In this document: positions 1-12,287 of the stretch, one piece after another
Numbering within the stretch: the stretch's first letter is position 1
Layout of the letters: every line of letters begins with the position of its first letter
Source of the DNA: Hirsutella rhossiliensis
Lineage: Eukaryota > Ascomycota > Sordariomycetes > Hypocreales > Ophiocordycipitaceae
DNA: 64,000 nucleotides
Assembly: GCF_020360975.1 (NCBI RefSeq)
Contig: NW_025408667.1
Location: 2,356,001 to 2,420,000 of the forward strand
Direction of reading: 5' to 3'
The notes under the pieces: generated by a model
Told to the model about the DNA's origin: nothing
What the model saw: only the letters and a program-made list of their open reading frames with translations
The model's database searches: none
Made by a program: the position numbers and the translations under genes

Positions 1-821
1 CAATGTTTGTCGATGTATTCGAGTCGCTCTCTTAGCAGCTTACCATCGTCGGTCTTTGGCTGGCGAGCGAGACACTGACTGATTCGGTGCCCGAGCTCGG
101 CGAACCATCTTGGGTTGAATGAGGCCGATTTCGGGCCCCCAGCTTCCGCCGCCTTGTGGTGCGCTCGCGATGCAGCCGACTGGGCATGTCGCACAATGCA
201 GTTGAGAAGTGGCCGTCGCATTTGTACTACCGGAATCACGGGCATTGGCTCGACTTGTCTGCTGGTCAAGAATCACGCGCGGATTGCATGACGTTGTACT
301 CCGTACTGTCCGCCTCGGTTGTCGTCGGCTGTCTCGGCGGCCCCCGTTCGGCTCAGGAGAAGGCAGCTTACCCTAGACCCAGACTTCAACATCTATTCGT
401 ACAACACCGTCGTTTGATGTTTGCTGCCCACATTCCAGTAGGACGGGCCGGCCCATGGAATAGAATGGCATGCCCATTGACGCCGATGGAGGGTGATGAG
501 AGTAGCGCAAGTGTTTCACGGTAGAGGTGACTCTGCTAAGCTGGCCGGAGACATTGGGCATTCCCGTTGCTTCACATTGATGGCTATTTCGAGTTCAGGT
601 CGTAGGCGATGATTAACGAGACTTCATCAAAAACAATACTGGCATAATTCCACTCTCAAACATTGTCTGGCGCAAGCCGTCTTCCGCCTAGAATCATAGA
701 ATGTGTTTTCTCGTCGCCCAGCGCCCATGGAAATGGACACGTCACTGTAGACTATAAAGCATGGAGTATACATTTACAGCAGACTGTCAAGAACCAACGC
801 GCCTTGTCCGGCCTTGTTCCC
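1..821. other. No supportable gene
   Basis: Only short overlapping open frames without recognisable domains are present. The right part is probably the 3' flank of the NmrA-like gene that ends at 822. Confidence 0.5.
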
Positions 822-1843
822 TCAGGACCCCAACAAGTTCTTGCGAATAGCCGCAGCCAGAGCCGTGTCAAGCTCAGTGACACCTCGGACAACATTCACG
901 TCATCATAATTGATAGTGTCGGCAGCCATTATGCCGCCGGGGAGGAAGCTCGCGGCCATCTCGACCCATTCTCCCACAATCTGTTGAGGAAATATGCGCG
1001 AGAAGAAATCGTAAAGTTCGTTTTTCGCGACCGGCTTGACCGCCACCTCCCTTTTCAAGACCTTGGAAAAGGCAGCCTGCACGTCCAGCGGAGTGTAAGG
1101 CTGGGGCCCGTGAAGTTCGAATATGTGCGGCTTGGTGGGCGGAATGGTTTCGTTGAGTAACTCAGCTGCTAGCGTAGACCCGATGTCGTCTACGGCAACC
1201 ATAGGGACCCTCCAGTCAAGGGGGGTGATCGTTGAAAAGAAAAAGGGCTGTGGTGCCTTGAGAGTGTCGAAGTTCATGGTCCAGTTCTCCATAAAGTAGG
1301 CGCAGCGAACAAATGTGACTGCGGGAATGGCGGTCATCGAAAACACCCTCTCCGCCATGTTGTTCGTCTTGATCTCTCCCTACGAGTGCATCAGTCAATC
1401 CGCAGCAGGCACACATTGAAATGGGAGGGGTAATCTGTCGCAAGACCAGAGGTGGAAGGACCTTGGGGGAGACGGACCACGCCGGTGCTAAACTGGGCGC
1501 CACCACTGCTTAGGAGGACGAGCCTCTTGACGCTGCCCGACCTCTCGATTGCGTCTCTGACGTTCTTGGAAGCGATTTCCGCATACGAGACGATATCTTG
1601 GCCATCGTACACAGGTGGAGTGATTGCCAAGATGGCATCCGACCCCGTAAAGTGCAGTCTCAAAGGGTCCAAGACATCGCCCTGGAGCGCGTGGAAGCGT
1701 GGTTGAGAGGAAAACTCATCGGGTACCTTGGCCAGGTTGCGGTACAGGCCATGGACCTCGACGACGGGGTCGGAGGTAGATAGCAGCGATCGGACCACAG
1801 CCGTTCCGGTCTTGGTCCCGGCCGGTGCGATGGTGATGCGCAT
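822..1843 (-). CDS. NmrA-like NAD(P)-binding protein, two exons
   Basis: The gene encodes about 307 residues, the usual size of an NmrA-like atypical short-chain dehydrogenase, a Rossmann-fold family of redox sensors and reductases. Exon 1 (1843-1478) starts at an ATG with the nucleotide-binding loop IAPAGTKTG at residues 5-13. This is a variant of the usual GxxGxxG, so cofactor binding may differ. It continues to the strand KRLVLLSSGGAQ. The intron is placed at 1477-1380 (donor GTCCGT, branch-like CTGA, acceptor GTAG). It joins in phase to exon 2 (1379-822), giving the family-typical GEIKTNNMAERVF followed by FVRCAYFMENW. No active-site Tyr-x-x-x-Lys is evident, as is common in this family. 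The donor is weak, and one codon earlier also stays in frame. The nearest gene upstream on the same strand is the MFS transporter; nothing shows co-transcription. The substrate is unknown. Confidence 0.8.
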
Positions 1844-2683
1844 TGCGGTTGGCGTGAAGCTGTAGGAGCACGATGTTGGCTGTATCTATCGTTGTATGGT
1901 CTGCTGATGTATGCCATGTAACTTATGTTGTTACTCGACAAAGGCGCAGGTCGATGAGTCTGTTAACCTTTTCCGTCCAAGACGATTTGCACGAGGGGCG
2001 TCATGGCATTGACACCAGGCTCTTTTGGTGAACAAGGTTGGCCCTGCCCCGGAGACACATCCGTCAAGATATCTGCGGCGGCGGTCCGGACCGCTGTTTC
2101 GAGCGAGAAGGCCGTTGACCCAGGCCTCAGTTGGTTACGCCAACACCGGGGATGGTTCAGCCCTAACCTACCTTGGCCAACAAGCAGCAACCTGCCCTCC
2201 ATCATCCATGACCGAGCGTGCGGGGTTGGAGTCTGCCCAGCCCGAAGATCGACGTCATCGTCCAACCAGTGACGATCTCGTCGCAGAGTCGGTTGACCGA
2301 GTTTCCGATCCGGCCGATGCTGGTGCCGCCGACAGACATAGGCTTGCACACTGATGACGGTAAACGATGAGGGTAACGGTGAGGGTATTTTCTATGTACT
2401 TGTACATAAGATGGGTGCAGCCCGTAGCCTGCACTTACAACTGAGAGCACATCATGAGCCTCTAGAGTATCGGTATCATACAGAACATCGTCCCCAGAAA
2501 AAAGTAGATAAATCGAAAAGAAACAGGCAATGCTCCGAATATTAGCCAGTGTAGTAAGAAGTATCAAGAATCTCCTGGGATAGTGCCAAACTGCCCCGGT
2601 ATTACTCGGCCAGGACTTGGGTCCAGGCACAGGGACAGGCCCCGATGGCTTGCGCAACACACCGTCTATTGCTCTCCCCAATC
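1844..2683. other. Intergenic, no supportable gene
   Basis: This lies between the NmrA-like start and the MFS stop. Open frames on the minus strand are overlapping and of odd composition, and none was recognised. It should hold the NmrA-like promoter and the MFS 3' UTR. Confidence 0.4.
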
Positions 2684-4722
2684 TCACTTTTTCCCCGTGT
2701 TGGCCATGCTGGGGCGCCGACTCGCCGCTGGAGTGCCGCGTGGTGTTCCTCGAGGAGTGACTCGGCTTTCGCCGAAGAAACGGTGCTGTTGGCTGTATCG
2801 TCGCTCGAATCCACCTGGGCGAATGGTGGCGGAGGCAGAAGAGGCTGGAGGAAGGCGAGAAGGGTTAGCAATCATACCCAACATGGGAGAGAGACGTTAA
2901 ATAAAACCTACCTCGGCGGTCTGGATCGTACGAGACACTCCCTTGGCGGCCATCGGTAACTTGCTCCTCGCGCGCGTTGGCCAACCGCTGGGCAAAGGGC
3001 GATCGTTTGCGCAGCGTGGGCCCCTTCCAATAGATGACGTAGACAGCAATGACGAGGACAAAGGAGATGCAGAAGAGAATGGTGCTTGCGTATTCGAGAT
3101 TCCTGCCTTTTGAGGCGCCGATGTTCTGGAAGAAGGGCAGGGCTGGCACGGTGAGGACACCAGCTAAAAAGTCTCGGGCCCAGCCGTTGCCGCCCGTCGC
3201 GGAGGCAGAGTACGGGCCGTAGGCGCAAATCATGTAATCGATGGTGGCCATGTAGATGGCGTAGTTGGCGATACCGACAACGGCGGCGAATATCATGGAC
3301 CCAATCCAGTGTATGGGAGGGCCTGAGATGGTCCAGGCGAAGCCGATCAGGCCAATGGGTAGGCACGGCGCTGTGTATAGGAGGAACCAGAGACGCGACT
3401 CATACTGGGCCCTCTCATCCTCTGGCTTGGCCTGACGCTCCTTGATATTGCGGCGAATGGCGGGGATGAAGAGCACCCAAGCGAGAAGGTAGCCGATACC
3501 AATGGGGATGAAAGCCAAGCCAATTTGGACAGTTGAGAAGCCCCACTGCTTGTATACGAGGCCAAAGGACTGGATGAACATGAAGATGAGGGCGTCGGAG
3601 AAGCCGGAGAGCAGCGAAAGCACCAGCACGATGGGCTCCGTCAGGAACATCTTGAAGGGGCGCATCCAGGTGGCGAGGACCTCCTTGGCCGAGAAGCGAT
3701 CCGCAAAGGGCACAAGCTCGTCGGGGCCCCAGAAATTGGCGTTGGACGCCTTTCTGCGCTTCTTGGCGATGCGATTCATCATGATGGTGGTGCGCGTCTC
3801 GGGAACGGTCATGAAGTGGACCGCTTGGACGAAGACGCCGAGGATGAGCTGGACCCAAATAGACCACCTGCAATATGGAAAGAGAAAAAGTCAGCAATCA
3901 GCTCCGTCCAAGCAGTCTCGAAGTTTCTTACCTCCAATGCAGGTATTGCTCGGTGAAGCCACCGATGATGGGCCCGAGCACGGAACCTCCGACCGAAGAA
4001 AAGACGACGTAGGCGACGGCGTATTGCTGGACATCGGCTTCCCACATGTCCGCAATCATGCCGAGTGTGACGGAGCCGCCGGCCGAGGACAGACCGCCGA
4101 GGGCGCGACCGACCATGATGGTGGCAAAGTTGGGGGCGAGTGCGACGGGAAGCTGCCAGATGTTGACTAGGAAGAGAGAGAGCTGAAGGACGGGCCAGCG
4201 GCCGAACTCCTCGGACCAGGGGGCCCAGAGCTCGCAGCCAAAGGCATAGAGGACTAGGAAAATCATGGCGCCGCAGCGGGCGGCTTGCTCGCTGACGTTG
4301 AACTCCTGAGCAATGCCAGGGATGGCGTTGGAGTAGAGCGACGTGTTGAAGTTCATCGACACTTGGACCCAGAAGATGACGGTCAGGATGTACCACTTCT
4401 TCCACGTAGGGAAGCTATAGCCCAGCTCGTTGTAGCAGTCGTCCTCTGTTATTTCGTACTTGTCATAGGTGCCGAGCTTCTCGAGCTGAGCGCCGTTGCC
4501 GTTGCCGTTGCCGTTGCCGGTGGGCGAGTCGGACCCGTCCTGCGTGGGCAGGGGTGCCACGCCCTCGTCTTGAGCCTTTGCGGCCGCGACGGACTCGACG
4601 GCGTCGCCGCCGCGAGCGTCTGCGTGCCCGGCATCGGACGCCTTGAGCATCTCGTTGGCGAGTTCGAGATCTTTTTGGTTAATGACCTGCGGCGGGTCTT
4701 CGGAGAAGTGGGTGGACGGCAT
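2684..4722 (-). CDS. DHA1-type MFS transporter (drug/polyamine:H+ antiporter-like), three exons
   Basis: The predicted protein has 635 residues: exon 1 4722-3932, intron 3931-3868 (GTAAGA...TTGCAG), exon 2 3867-2912, intron 2911-2845 (GTAGGT, branch GCTAAC, CTCCAG), exon 3 2844-2684. The first ATG in frame is at 4722; the frame further upstream begins only at a TTG. A cytosolic N-terminus of about 105 residues contains a Gly-Asn repeat. Membrane segments then begin near WKKWYILTVIFWVQ. Motif A is represented by EEFGRWPVLQLS, followed by RALGG and the antiporter motif C (SVLGPIIGGF). The first intron falls directly after HWR, a typical place in this family. The second half follows a basic loop (NRIAKKRRK). 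Exon 3 encodes a basic Ser/Arg-rich cytosolic tail with RGTPRGTP. The protein should sit in the plasma membrane and export small molecules; the substrate cannot be read from sequence. Confidence 0.88.
4492..4519. repeat. Hexanucleotide microsatellite in the MFS N-terminus
   Basis: GCCGTT is repeated between four and five times. On the coding strand it reads as alternating Gly-Asn in the disordered N-terminal part of the transporter. Copy number could vary between strains without breaking the frame. Confidence 0.85.
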
Positions 4723-4920
4723 GCTGGGCTTGTTCGAAGCGAGCCAAAGCTCCGAGTCCTCCCTGTGTCTGGACCGCGCAAGCAGAGGCTGGGGGGGGGG
4801 GGGCAATTGGATAATTGCTGCTCCTCACCAGTGTAGATGAAGCCCAATTATGCCGAGGAGGATGAGGAGAAAGAAAAAGAAGAAGAAGAAGGGGAGGGGA
4901 GCGGGAGAGAGGGGAATGGA
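4723..4920 (-). promoter_or_regulatory. Probable 5' UTR/promoter of the MFS gene, with poly-C and CT-rich tracts
   Basis: Immediately upstream of the chosen ATG there is a run of 13 G on the plus strand (4791-4803), that is poly-C on the sense strand. A nearly uninterrupted purine tract follows at 4855-4915 and reads as CT-rich on the sense strand. CT-rich stretches are common close to transcription starts of filamentous fungi. No specific operator was identified. Confidence 0.45.
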
Positions 4921-7900
4921 GGTGTAAGTAGTGGTATGAGGACGGGCAAGCTTTTGTATGCAACAAGCTCTCGTGGATTGAAAACTACTTTAGCCTCAAA
5001 CCAAGGAACTCCAGTCTCCCTCCTCGGGGCGTGGCAGCCTCCTAGGCCCACCAGAGCATATTACAGTATTATGGCCGAGCGCTGGCCGGCCTCCGCAACA
5101 TCCACCCACTGACATCACACACAGCGCACGGCGTCTGGGGGATCGTCGTTAATCGGCCTTTGGCGAAAAAGGGCACACAGTGTGCATGCATGGGACGCGC
5201 ATACAAGCCCATACCAACCAACACAAAGGAGGCGCCCCTGGTGAGTGGACAATTGGGACATCCATCAATAGCTCGGGCGGCAAAGATGGTCTCAAGGGAA
5301 GGGATTTCGACGGGTCTAGCTCGTCTGTAGATGGAGGAGAGTAGCCCCGGCAACGCTCTTTGCTCCTCTCGCCCCAGTCAGTGCCTTCGCCCTGAGGCTC
5401 TGAGACAAGGCGTATCCAGCGGGTTTTCGGCGCCTGGGTCTCGTTGTTGTGCGGATGGGCGAGACAACGAGCTCGCCTTGTCTCAGAGGGCGAGTCTCTG
5501 TTTTTTCTTCCCTTTTCTTGGTGTTTCCCTGGACAGCATCTTCCCCTTCTTCTCATTCCCCATACGCCCATTGTGGAAACACCAGCGCATTGGATGCAGC
5601 GTCGACAGAGACTGGACCATGCCATGTCTGTATCAACCCACCATCTGCAGCCATCTAAGTCCAACACCAGCACTCCGTAGGGGAGGGGAGTGGAGACCCT
5701 GCGAGTCCGTCAACGAGCGCGCGGCTTTTGTGTGGGCTCAGTCAGGCAAGGCGATGTGACTCGAGAGCCGAGGGTTTCACCCCTATTCTTCTCGCCTCCA
5801 AGCACCAGAGATTGACCGAATAATCCAAGTCCATCGGTGTGTTATTAGTACACCTGCAAACGGCCGGGAAGCGTCCTCTTGAGCTTGAGTTTGCCAGGCT
5901 CACAAGGTACACTGTGCCAAGAAGGCGCCGGCATTTGAAGACCATCGGTAGGAGAAAAGGGAGGCAAAAAATTGTAAACTAAAAATCGATAAATTTTCAA
6001 GCATGGACGTCAAGCTTCTGCCTGCTGCGGAGCAGTGACGATGACGCACTTTGCAGGGAAGCCCCTCCCTGCCGTGGGGCCCTCGGAGGGAGACCGGGGC
6101 CAATTATCGTCAACTCCATGAGCACGGTGTTGGTGGGAACAATGGAGGACAAGGAGGCAGATGTTTCGAGTGGACAATTGCTACCAGAAAATAATCGTTT
6201 ACTGTACACGACGCCCTCTTCCTCCGGCTGTCTCCAAACTGGAGGGACAGCGGATCCTCTGTTGCTTCGGGAATGGGACCGAAATATTTTCGACAGAGAT
6301 CCCTCGTTCCTTGGCGATGATCCCAGCTTTCGATTGCCCAGTTATTCATATCCCGAGTATGTACATGTAACTTCAGCTGGACACGCGACGCCGCCCAAGA
6401 CGACCGGAGAGTCCGGGGCCAGACTCGGGCAGGCAACACTGCGCTGTCGTTGACGATGAAGGCCAGCTTGCATGTTTTCCGTGGCCTTCTCACCACCGGA
6501 TGCTGTCTCCGTACAGTATTCGTACTAAAAACAGATCGAAGCTCGGCTCCCGAGCCCGTTCAAGGTCCATCGTCATCGCTCCCCCTGACCGCTCCCCCCC
6601 AACCCCCATCTCCCCCATGTCCGCCTTGGCTCGTCCCGCGCAACGCACCACGAGATTTTGCCGCATTGCCGCATTGCGTCATCCGCTGAGTACGCAGCCT
6701 TCTCGTGATCGATGGCCAGCGCGTGCAACACACGGCGCAACACACAGCCCGGTTTGTGGGAACTGCATGCTCCAATCAACAGATTTCATCCCGTCCAAAA
6801 CTCTCCCCTTATTTTTCCCTTTTCGTTTGACCCTGCCTTGCACGGTATCGTGCTTGTAGGTGCCCGGGCGAGACTCACCGGCATCCATGTCGGGTGGGTA
6901 ATTACATGGATGCTCCCCTACAGTATCAGCAGTATTAATTGAAGCCCTTGTTTGACGCTGCCGTGTGACAAGCCGTCAATGGCCGAGGAACACAGAAGTC
7001 AGCTTATGGGTGGGTACGGGGCACCGGTGGTCCGGCGCGGTCAGTCGTCATCGTGCAGTCCAAGGTGACGCATCTGATCTGTCAAGTGCCGGCCCAGTTC
7101 CGACCTGCATAATGTGTGCTTCATCCAAGCCTTTCCTCCACGAAATGGCTTGTTTCAATCACAACCTCTGGAGCTGGCGTGGGGCCGGAGCCGAGAGATC
7201 GAACCCCGGAGTCTTCCCGGCGAGGGATCCCTGCCGTGGTGCCGGACAGTCGATGTCTGATGGACAGCCACCCCTTCACCAGGCAACAAGATTATGATGG
7301 CTTGATCTTCCCCTCTTCATACAGCCGTCAGAAATTGGCGCACGTTAGGGCTGCCAGCCGATTACAAAACGTCAAATGTACCGTGACACGCCCTTGCAGC
7401 ACTGTCCAACGCCCTCATTGTTCGCTCCAAGCACCACCCACGAGTTTCCAAGTCCGTACAGTCGAGGCCAAGAATGTCTTCTGCACGGGCTGCCGTTTCA
7501 TCCCCTTCAATCGACGCCGGCACGATCTTTAGTCTCGTCATCATCACCATCCCGAGATCTGCTCGCATGGTGGCGTACGCTCTCCGCCTTGGCAGCAGCT
7601 TTCTCTCCTATTCGGCCGCATTGGGCGTCAGGCATGTAAAGGGACTGGAACTGCCTGCTTAAGCCCTGTAGCGCATAAGCCATATGCACCTTTCTTTTTC
7701 CCGACCTCCTTTGCAGTACCCTTCTGTGCGTTAAGTAATTATAGAAGAACTGCAAAAGCTTGTTCAAGACTGCTTCTGGCCGCCAAGGCCATGCAAGGAA
7801 CTCGCCCTCATCTAACGCCTCAACCGAACGCCTCCCAGACTAGGCGCCGCCACTGAAATATTTCAAGGGAAACGGCAAACATCCCCTCTTGACGGGGCCC

Positions 7901-10748
7901 CCCAAAGTTACTCCGAGCCCAGCACTGAGATCAGATGAAAGTTGGCAAACCACCGTTCTCGTGACTGCAGTGGACTGTTCGGCCAGTCCTCCGCGTGGGC
8001 GCTCCATGAAGCCTTGAATATCGCCAGAGCCCAAGAGGGTGCAACGCAGCAACAACCCCTCCAGCTCACGCAAAGTGCAAGTGCAAGTGCAAGAATAGAG
8101 AGATCTGAAACATTAATGTGGCAAGGGATTGCGGCCTCATAGTCCATACTCCCTCATGGGACGGTAGTTTGTTTGCAGGTGTCCATGTCTCACCGATCAT
8201 TGCCTGACCGACGTGCCCTTAGTCTGGCCCGCCCTATCTCTACGCCTCCATTCCACACGCACCATGCGAGCGACCGAAGAACCAGCGAGGTCGCCACCCG
8301 GCCGATCGACGCCAAGGCTTACTGTGTCCTGTCCCTTTGCTGTGGCTCATGCTTCGCCGACAAATCGCCAGCAAAACGTGCTTGAGGGCACCCTTTGAAT
8401 AATGAGCCCCATCCTCAGAACACCGGACTTGTGTCCAGGTTAAGAGAGACAGCAGCTTATGGCTGTCACGGATTGGCCACTGCCCATCCACTATTCTAGG
8501 CTAAGGTGCCGCTGCTGCCCTGCCAAGAGTCGTGGCTAAGCCTTTCGGCTCAGCGGTACCCGTGATTTCATGTTCTTGACGCCGACCGCCCTTGCGGCGT
8601 TGACCGCTATCGAGTAACTCCATGTTCTCACCCTGCCGACATGAGGCACGAATCATCTCTAGCCATGTCCACGATCTGCCTGACGCATCATTGAACGTTG
8701 GCGATTCTTTGTTTCTCCAAAACCTAGTCGCCGTTACGATCATGAAATGGCCGGGAAACGCTTGCGCCTTCTGGAAAAGTGTATTTCCGTCCAAGGGCTC
8801 GTTCTATAGTATTGCGCTTTCCTTACGCAACTCTTCGACGAAATCTATCATACCGGGGGCTTCACTCTGGCACCACTGCACCAGGATGCCTGGGATGAGG
8901 TTCCCGGCCCAGAGTCCCTGGTAGGTGTTGACTTCGACGCAGGCTATCCACTCACTTGCGTTTATAAAGCTGTCATTGTGTTTCGCGTGGCATCATAGGT
9001 GGCTTTCCCCTGACCTGAATGAATATGTTGAGCTGCACCGCGTCCTGGCACCAGCTTGACCAAACACCCCAGTCTCGTGGCTTTTATGGATGGTTATGCA
9101 AGGGGCTGTTCTACAGGGAGCAAAGTCTACAAGTCCCAGCCTTTATTATCAGGCAGGATATCTCTAGTACATAATCAGTGTGATATAGTTTCTCTAGCTC
9201 CAACAATGATCTTGAGAGGGCAGCTTCTAAGGCGCCCGCTCATCCGCTCTTTGTATAGCGTCGAGGGAGCCAGCAACGTTTAGTCATGCTGCAACATGAT
9301 GGTAGCCACAGATGCCCTATGTTGAAATACTATTCCAATAGTTGATAGCGAATATCCCTTCCGACAAATACGAGGGGAGGGACCGGAAACATATGTCAAT
9401 GGACTAAAGGGCAGCTTTGATACCTTCTATAGGATACACATAAGGTTCATCGAGGTTCGCAGCGTTCTGATGCATGTATTGAGAACACCACGATGTTACT
9501 CTCAGCTTGCAAGCCTAAACCTCAACAGTATCGGAGCTCTAAAGCCACGGCAGAATCAGCTACATGTATATATCGGATCAGAAACCGTGACCACGTGAAT
9601 GACCGCATAACATGCAGATGAAGTTCTCATGAAAGCATGAGGACGTCGCTCACTAGCATGGTCGGGGGAATTGGAGAAGTCGTAACAATTGACCCGAGTT
9701 CCAAAATCTGGAACGCAAGATCGCCGATTCGCAAAACCAAACTTTGACAGTTGAAAAGGAATCGTAAAGTGTACCCGCAGCACGAAACATATGTACCGCA
9801 GCTTCATATTGCTTGCTTCTTCCCCGACATGATATGATCACTTTGCATCACCAATCACGAGCGTGGGTCCTGAGGCATACATTCCACATGTAACAACCAG
9901 CTTCAGTGAACTAGACTTGACTTCTAAAAGCTTCGTAGGCCAAATTTTTCGAGTCGAATCCATGCATGTACACATATAAGGCATGCACAACGGGCTAAGA
10001 AGACATTACTACATTGCTCCTAAAATAGAGTCACTTTGATTCATAAGTGCGGTCCGTCGCGGTCCGTTCCATAATCACGGCACACCTGCAGACACGGCAA
10101 GCACACACATGATCGCCGAGGCCCTTGATCGTGAGAAGAGTAAGAAATATCTTGCAATTAGTGTCCATATACACCGTCACTTCACTTTAACGAAACTGCA
10201 CCGTGCATAAGTCTCCAAGTTCTCTCCGCTCACATACCCTGGCGTCAGAACTCGATCAATTGATGTCCAATGGCATCCATCCCCAACAAATGGTGAGAAT
10301 ATCAAAAGGGGTTGAGACAAAAGTCTTTTGCCTCTTCAGTCTTGTTTCGAAAGCTTAGCTACGGCGCCTCGAAAAGCTAAAGACATGTGTGCAACCATGG
10401 AAAGAAGGGTAGTGAATCTCGCCTCTGCCGACCACGTGGAATAGCCGCCTCGGGCTCGACCGCGGACTTCTGCTAGGGTGGGACAGTTTGGAATGCTCGA
10501 AGTCCAGACCACTGTCCAAAGGACCAACTGAAACGACATGTACATGTATCAACAACCGCCACCGCCTGCGCAAAAAAAGGTCTCCGCCACTTGATGCAAA
10601 TCTGTACTGGGGAGGTCGATTTCTTGAGCTCACAGAGCTCGGGGTACATTCTTGGTCCATTTACTAGGTATATCTGTGGCAAAGGGTCGACTTGGAGAGA
10701 CACTGCAAACTTCATCAATGGCTCTCCAAGTGAATCGAGCACCTCTGT
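4921..10748. other. About 5.8 kb without a supportable gene
   Basis: Base composition is mixed and not RIP-like. The longest open frames are under about 180 codons, overlap on both strands and show no domain. Only short simple repeats were noted, such as three GTGCAA units at 8075-8092. The segment may contain long promoters, non-coding RNA or genes with many tiny exons that cannot be resolved by eye. Confidence 0.4.
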
Positions 10749-12287
10749 TCAAGTCGAGCCATCGGACACAGGACAAGACCCCGGCGATCTCTTGATACGT
10801 TTTGCTTCAACAGAGATGTCAAACTCGAAGATGTCCATTGGCAATCCCAGGGTCGTACACGCGTTAGGGACATCAACAATGCCTGCAATAGATCCCTTGA
10901 TCGGGGCGCAAGACAGGAGCATATACGCCTGCTCGCCCGAGTAGCCTAAAATTTCAATGAAACGAGTTAGCAGCTCTGTCTGGGGCGGCTCTATGTAAAT
11001 TGCGTGATTGCTCGGAGCTTGCTCTCCCCAGTTTCTTACCAAACTGCTTCAGATACTCAATCGCTCGAAGGCATGCCTGGCGATAGGCAATCGTCGCATC
11101 AAGAAAATGCTGCTTCCCCGACTCGTCGACGGAGAATCCTTCAAATGTCAGGTAGCGAGATGGCCCAAACAACGGGGCCACTTCGCCCGGCCTAAACACC
11201 GGGCTCATGATGGCCCGCTCCCTCATACCATTCTTGATCAGTCCAAAATTAATCGTGATCACTCCAGCCTATAACGTTGAACAAAGTTTGCTATTGTCAG
11301 CATAGGTCCCCGTTTTCAATCCAAGCTTCAATCAGTAGCCCGGCTGACAGCAAGAAGGGACGCGTTGAGAATATGCGAGGAAAGTTGGGGAGCGTGTGAA
11401 TCTCACCATCTCGATTGCTCCACAAAAGCTGATTTCCCCGTCCCCTTGGCTGAAATGAAGGTCTCCAACGGAAAACTTGGCCCCCGGGACATGTACCGGA
11501 AGATAGGTCTTAGAGCCTCTCGAGATGTTGTTAATGTCCACGTTGCCGCCATGCTCCGGACGTCCTGGAATGGTTCGTGCTCCCTCACGAGCAATCTTTG
11601 CCTTGAGGTTGTCGCCGGCCTTTCCGGCATGTGAGTTCTCCTCATATGGTGCGAGGGCCACGACCTGACCAGGATGCGACTGTGCACAAGTAGAAATCAG
11701 AGCCGACTCTCTACGATTCCACTCAGCCAGGAGCTCGGCTGAGGGAGCGCAGCCAAGAATGCCTGGGTGAATCAGGCCCGCGAAACGGACCCCAGGAATA
11801 TGGCGGCTGGTGCAGTAGATGCCGTCAAAGTCCCATATTGCCTTGGCGGCTTTGGGGTAGTGGCGGTCCAGAAACCCGCCTCCGTTCTCGCGAGCAAAGA
11901 TGCCGCTGAAGCCCCACGGCGAATGATCAAAGGGCTGGATGTCGGTGATGTTGACGACCAAGAGATCTCCCGGCTCGCTGCCCTCAATCTCAAACGGGCC
12001 GGTAAGATAGTGGAATTTGGTGAGCACGGCGTCACGGATATCGTCGGCACTGTCGTTATTCTTGATCTGCCCGCCGGTCCAATCAAGGCATTCAATCTTG
12101 ACCGTCTCTCCCGGCTTGATCGAGGCGATATTAGGAACTAGGTTGCCGCACGCCGGTCAGTCTCCTCTTTTGGCCTGACAGCTGCTACCGGCTTACTGTC
12201 TGGATGCCAGCGGTTGTGCAAATACGGCTGCTCGGAAGCAGGTACGTCAAAGGACACGGACTGGGCGGTGCGAATCTTTCCGGGCAT
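10749..12287 (-). CDS. fmdS: Formamidase (FmdA/AmdA family), four exons
   Basis: The predicted protein has 415 residues, matching fungal formamidases of about 410. It is a cytosolic amidohydrolase expected to convert formamide to formate and ammonia for nitrogen use. Exons are 12287-12197, 12137-11407, 11268-11040 and 10945-10749. The introns (59, 138 and 94 bp) start GTAAGC, GTGAGA and GTAAGA and end TAG; the last carries GCTAAC as branch site. All joins keep frame. The ATG at 12287 gives the family N-terminus MPGKIRTAQSVSF. Landmarks in order are ECLDWTGGQIKNND, TKFHYLTGPFEIEG, GDLLVVNITDIQPF, HPGILGCAPS, RPEHGGNVDINN, the metal-site-like region VGDLHFSQGDGEISFCGAIEM, and the C-terminal SCAPIKGSIAGIVDVPNAC. 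No frameshift or lost motif was seen. In Aspergillus nidulans the orthologue is controlled by nitrogen status. GATA cores occur just upstream here, but that is weak evidence. Confidence 0.9.

Noticed and set aside
40..276. Minus-strand open frame with a cysteine pair (LHCATCPVGC)
   Set aside because: Too short, no domain and overlapping alternatives on the plus strand.
1963..2687. Two overlapping minus-strand frames between the NmrA-like and MFS genes that look mildly protein-like
   Set aside because: They shift frame into each other with stops between, have no convincing splice sites and match no family I recognise.
4723..4806. Upstream extension of the MFS protein starting with four prolines
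   Set aside because: The extension starts at TTG inside the poly-C tract, with no ATG in frame; the ATG at 4722 is the better start.
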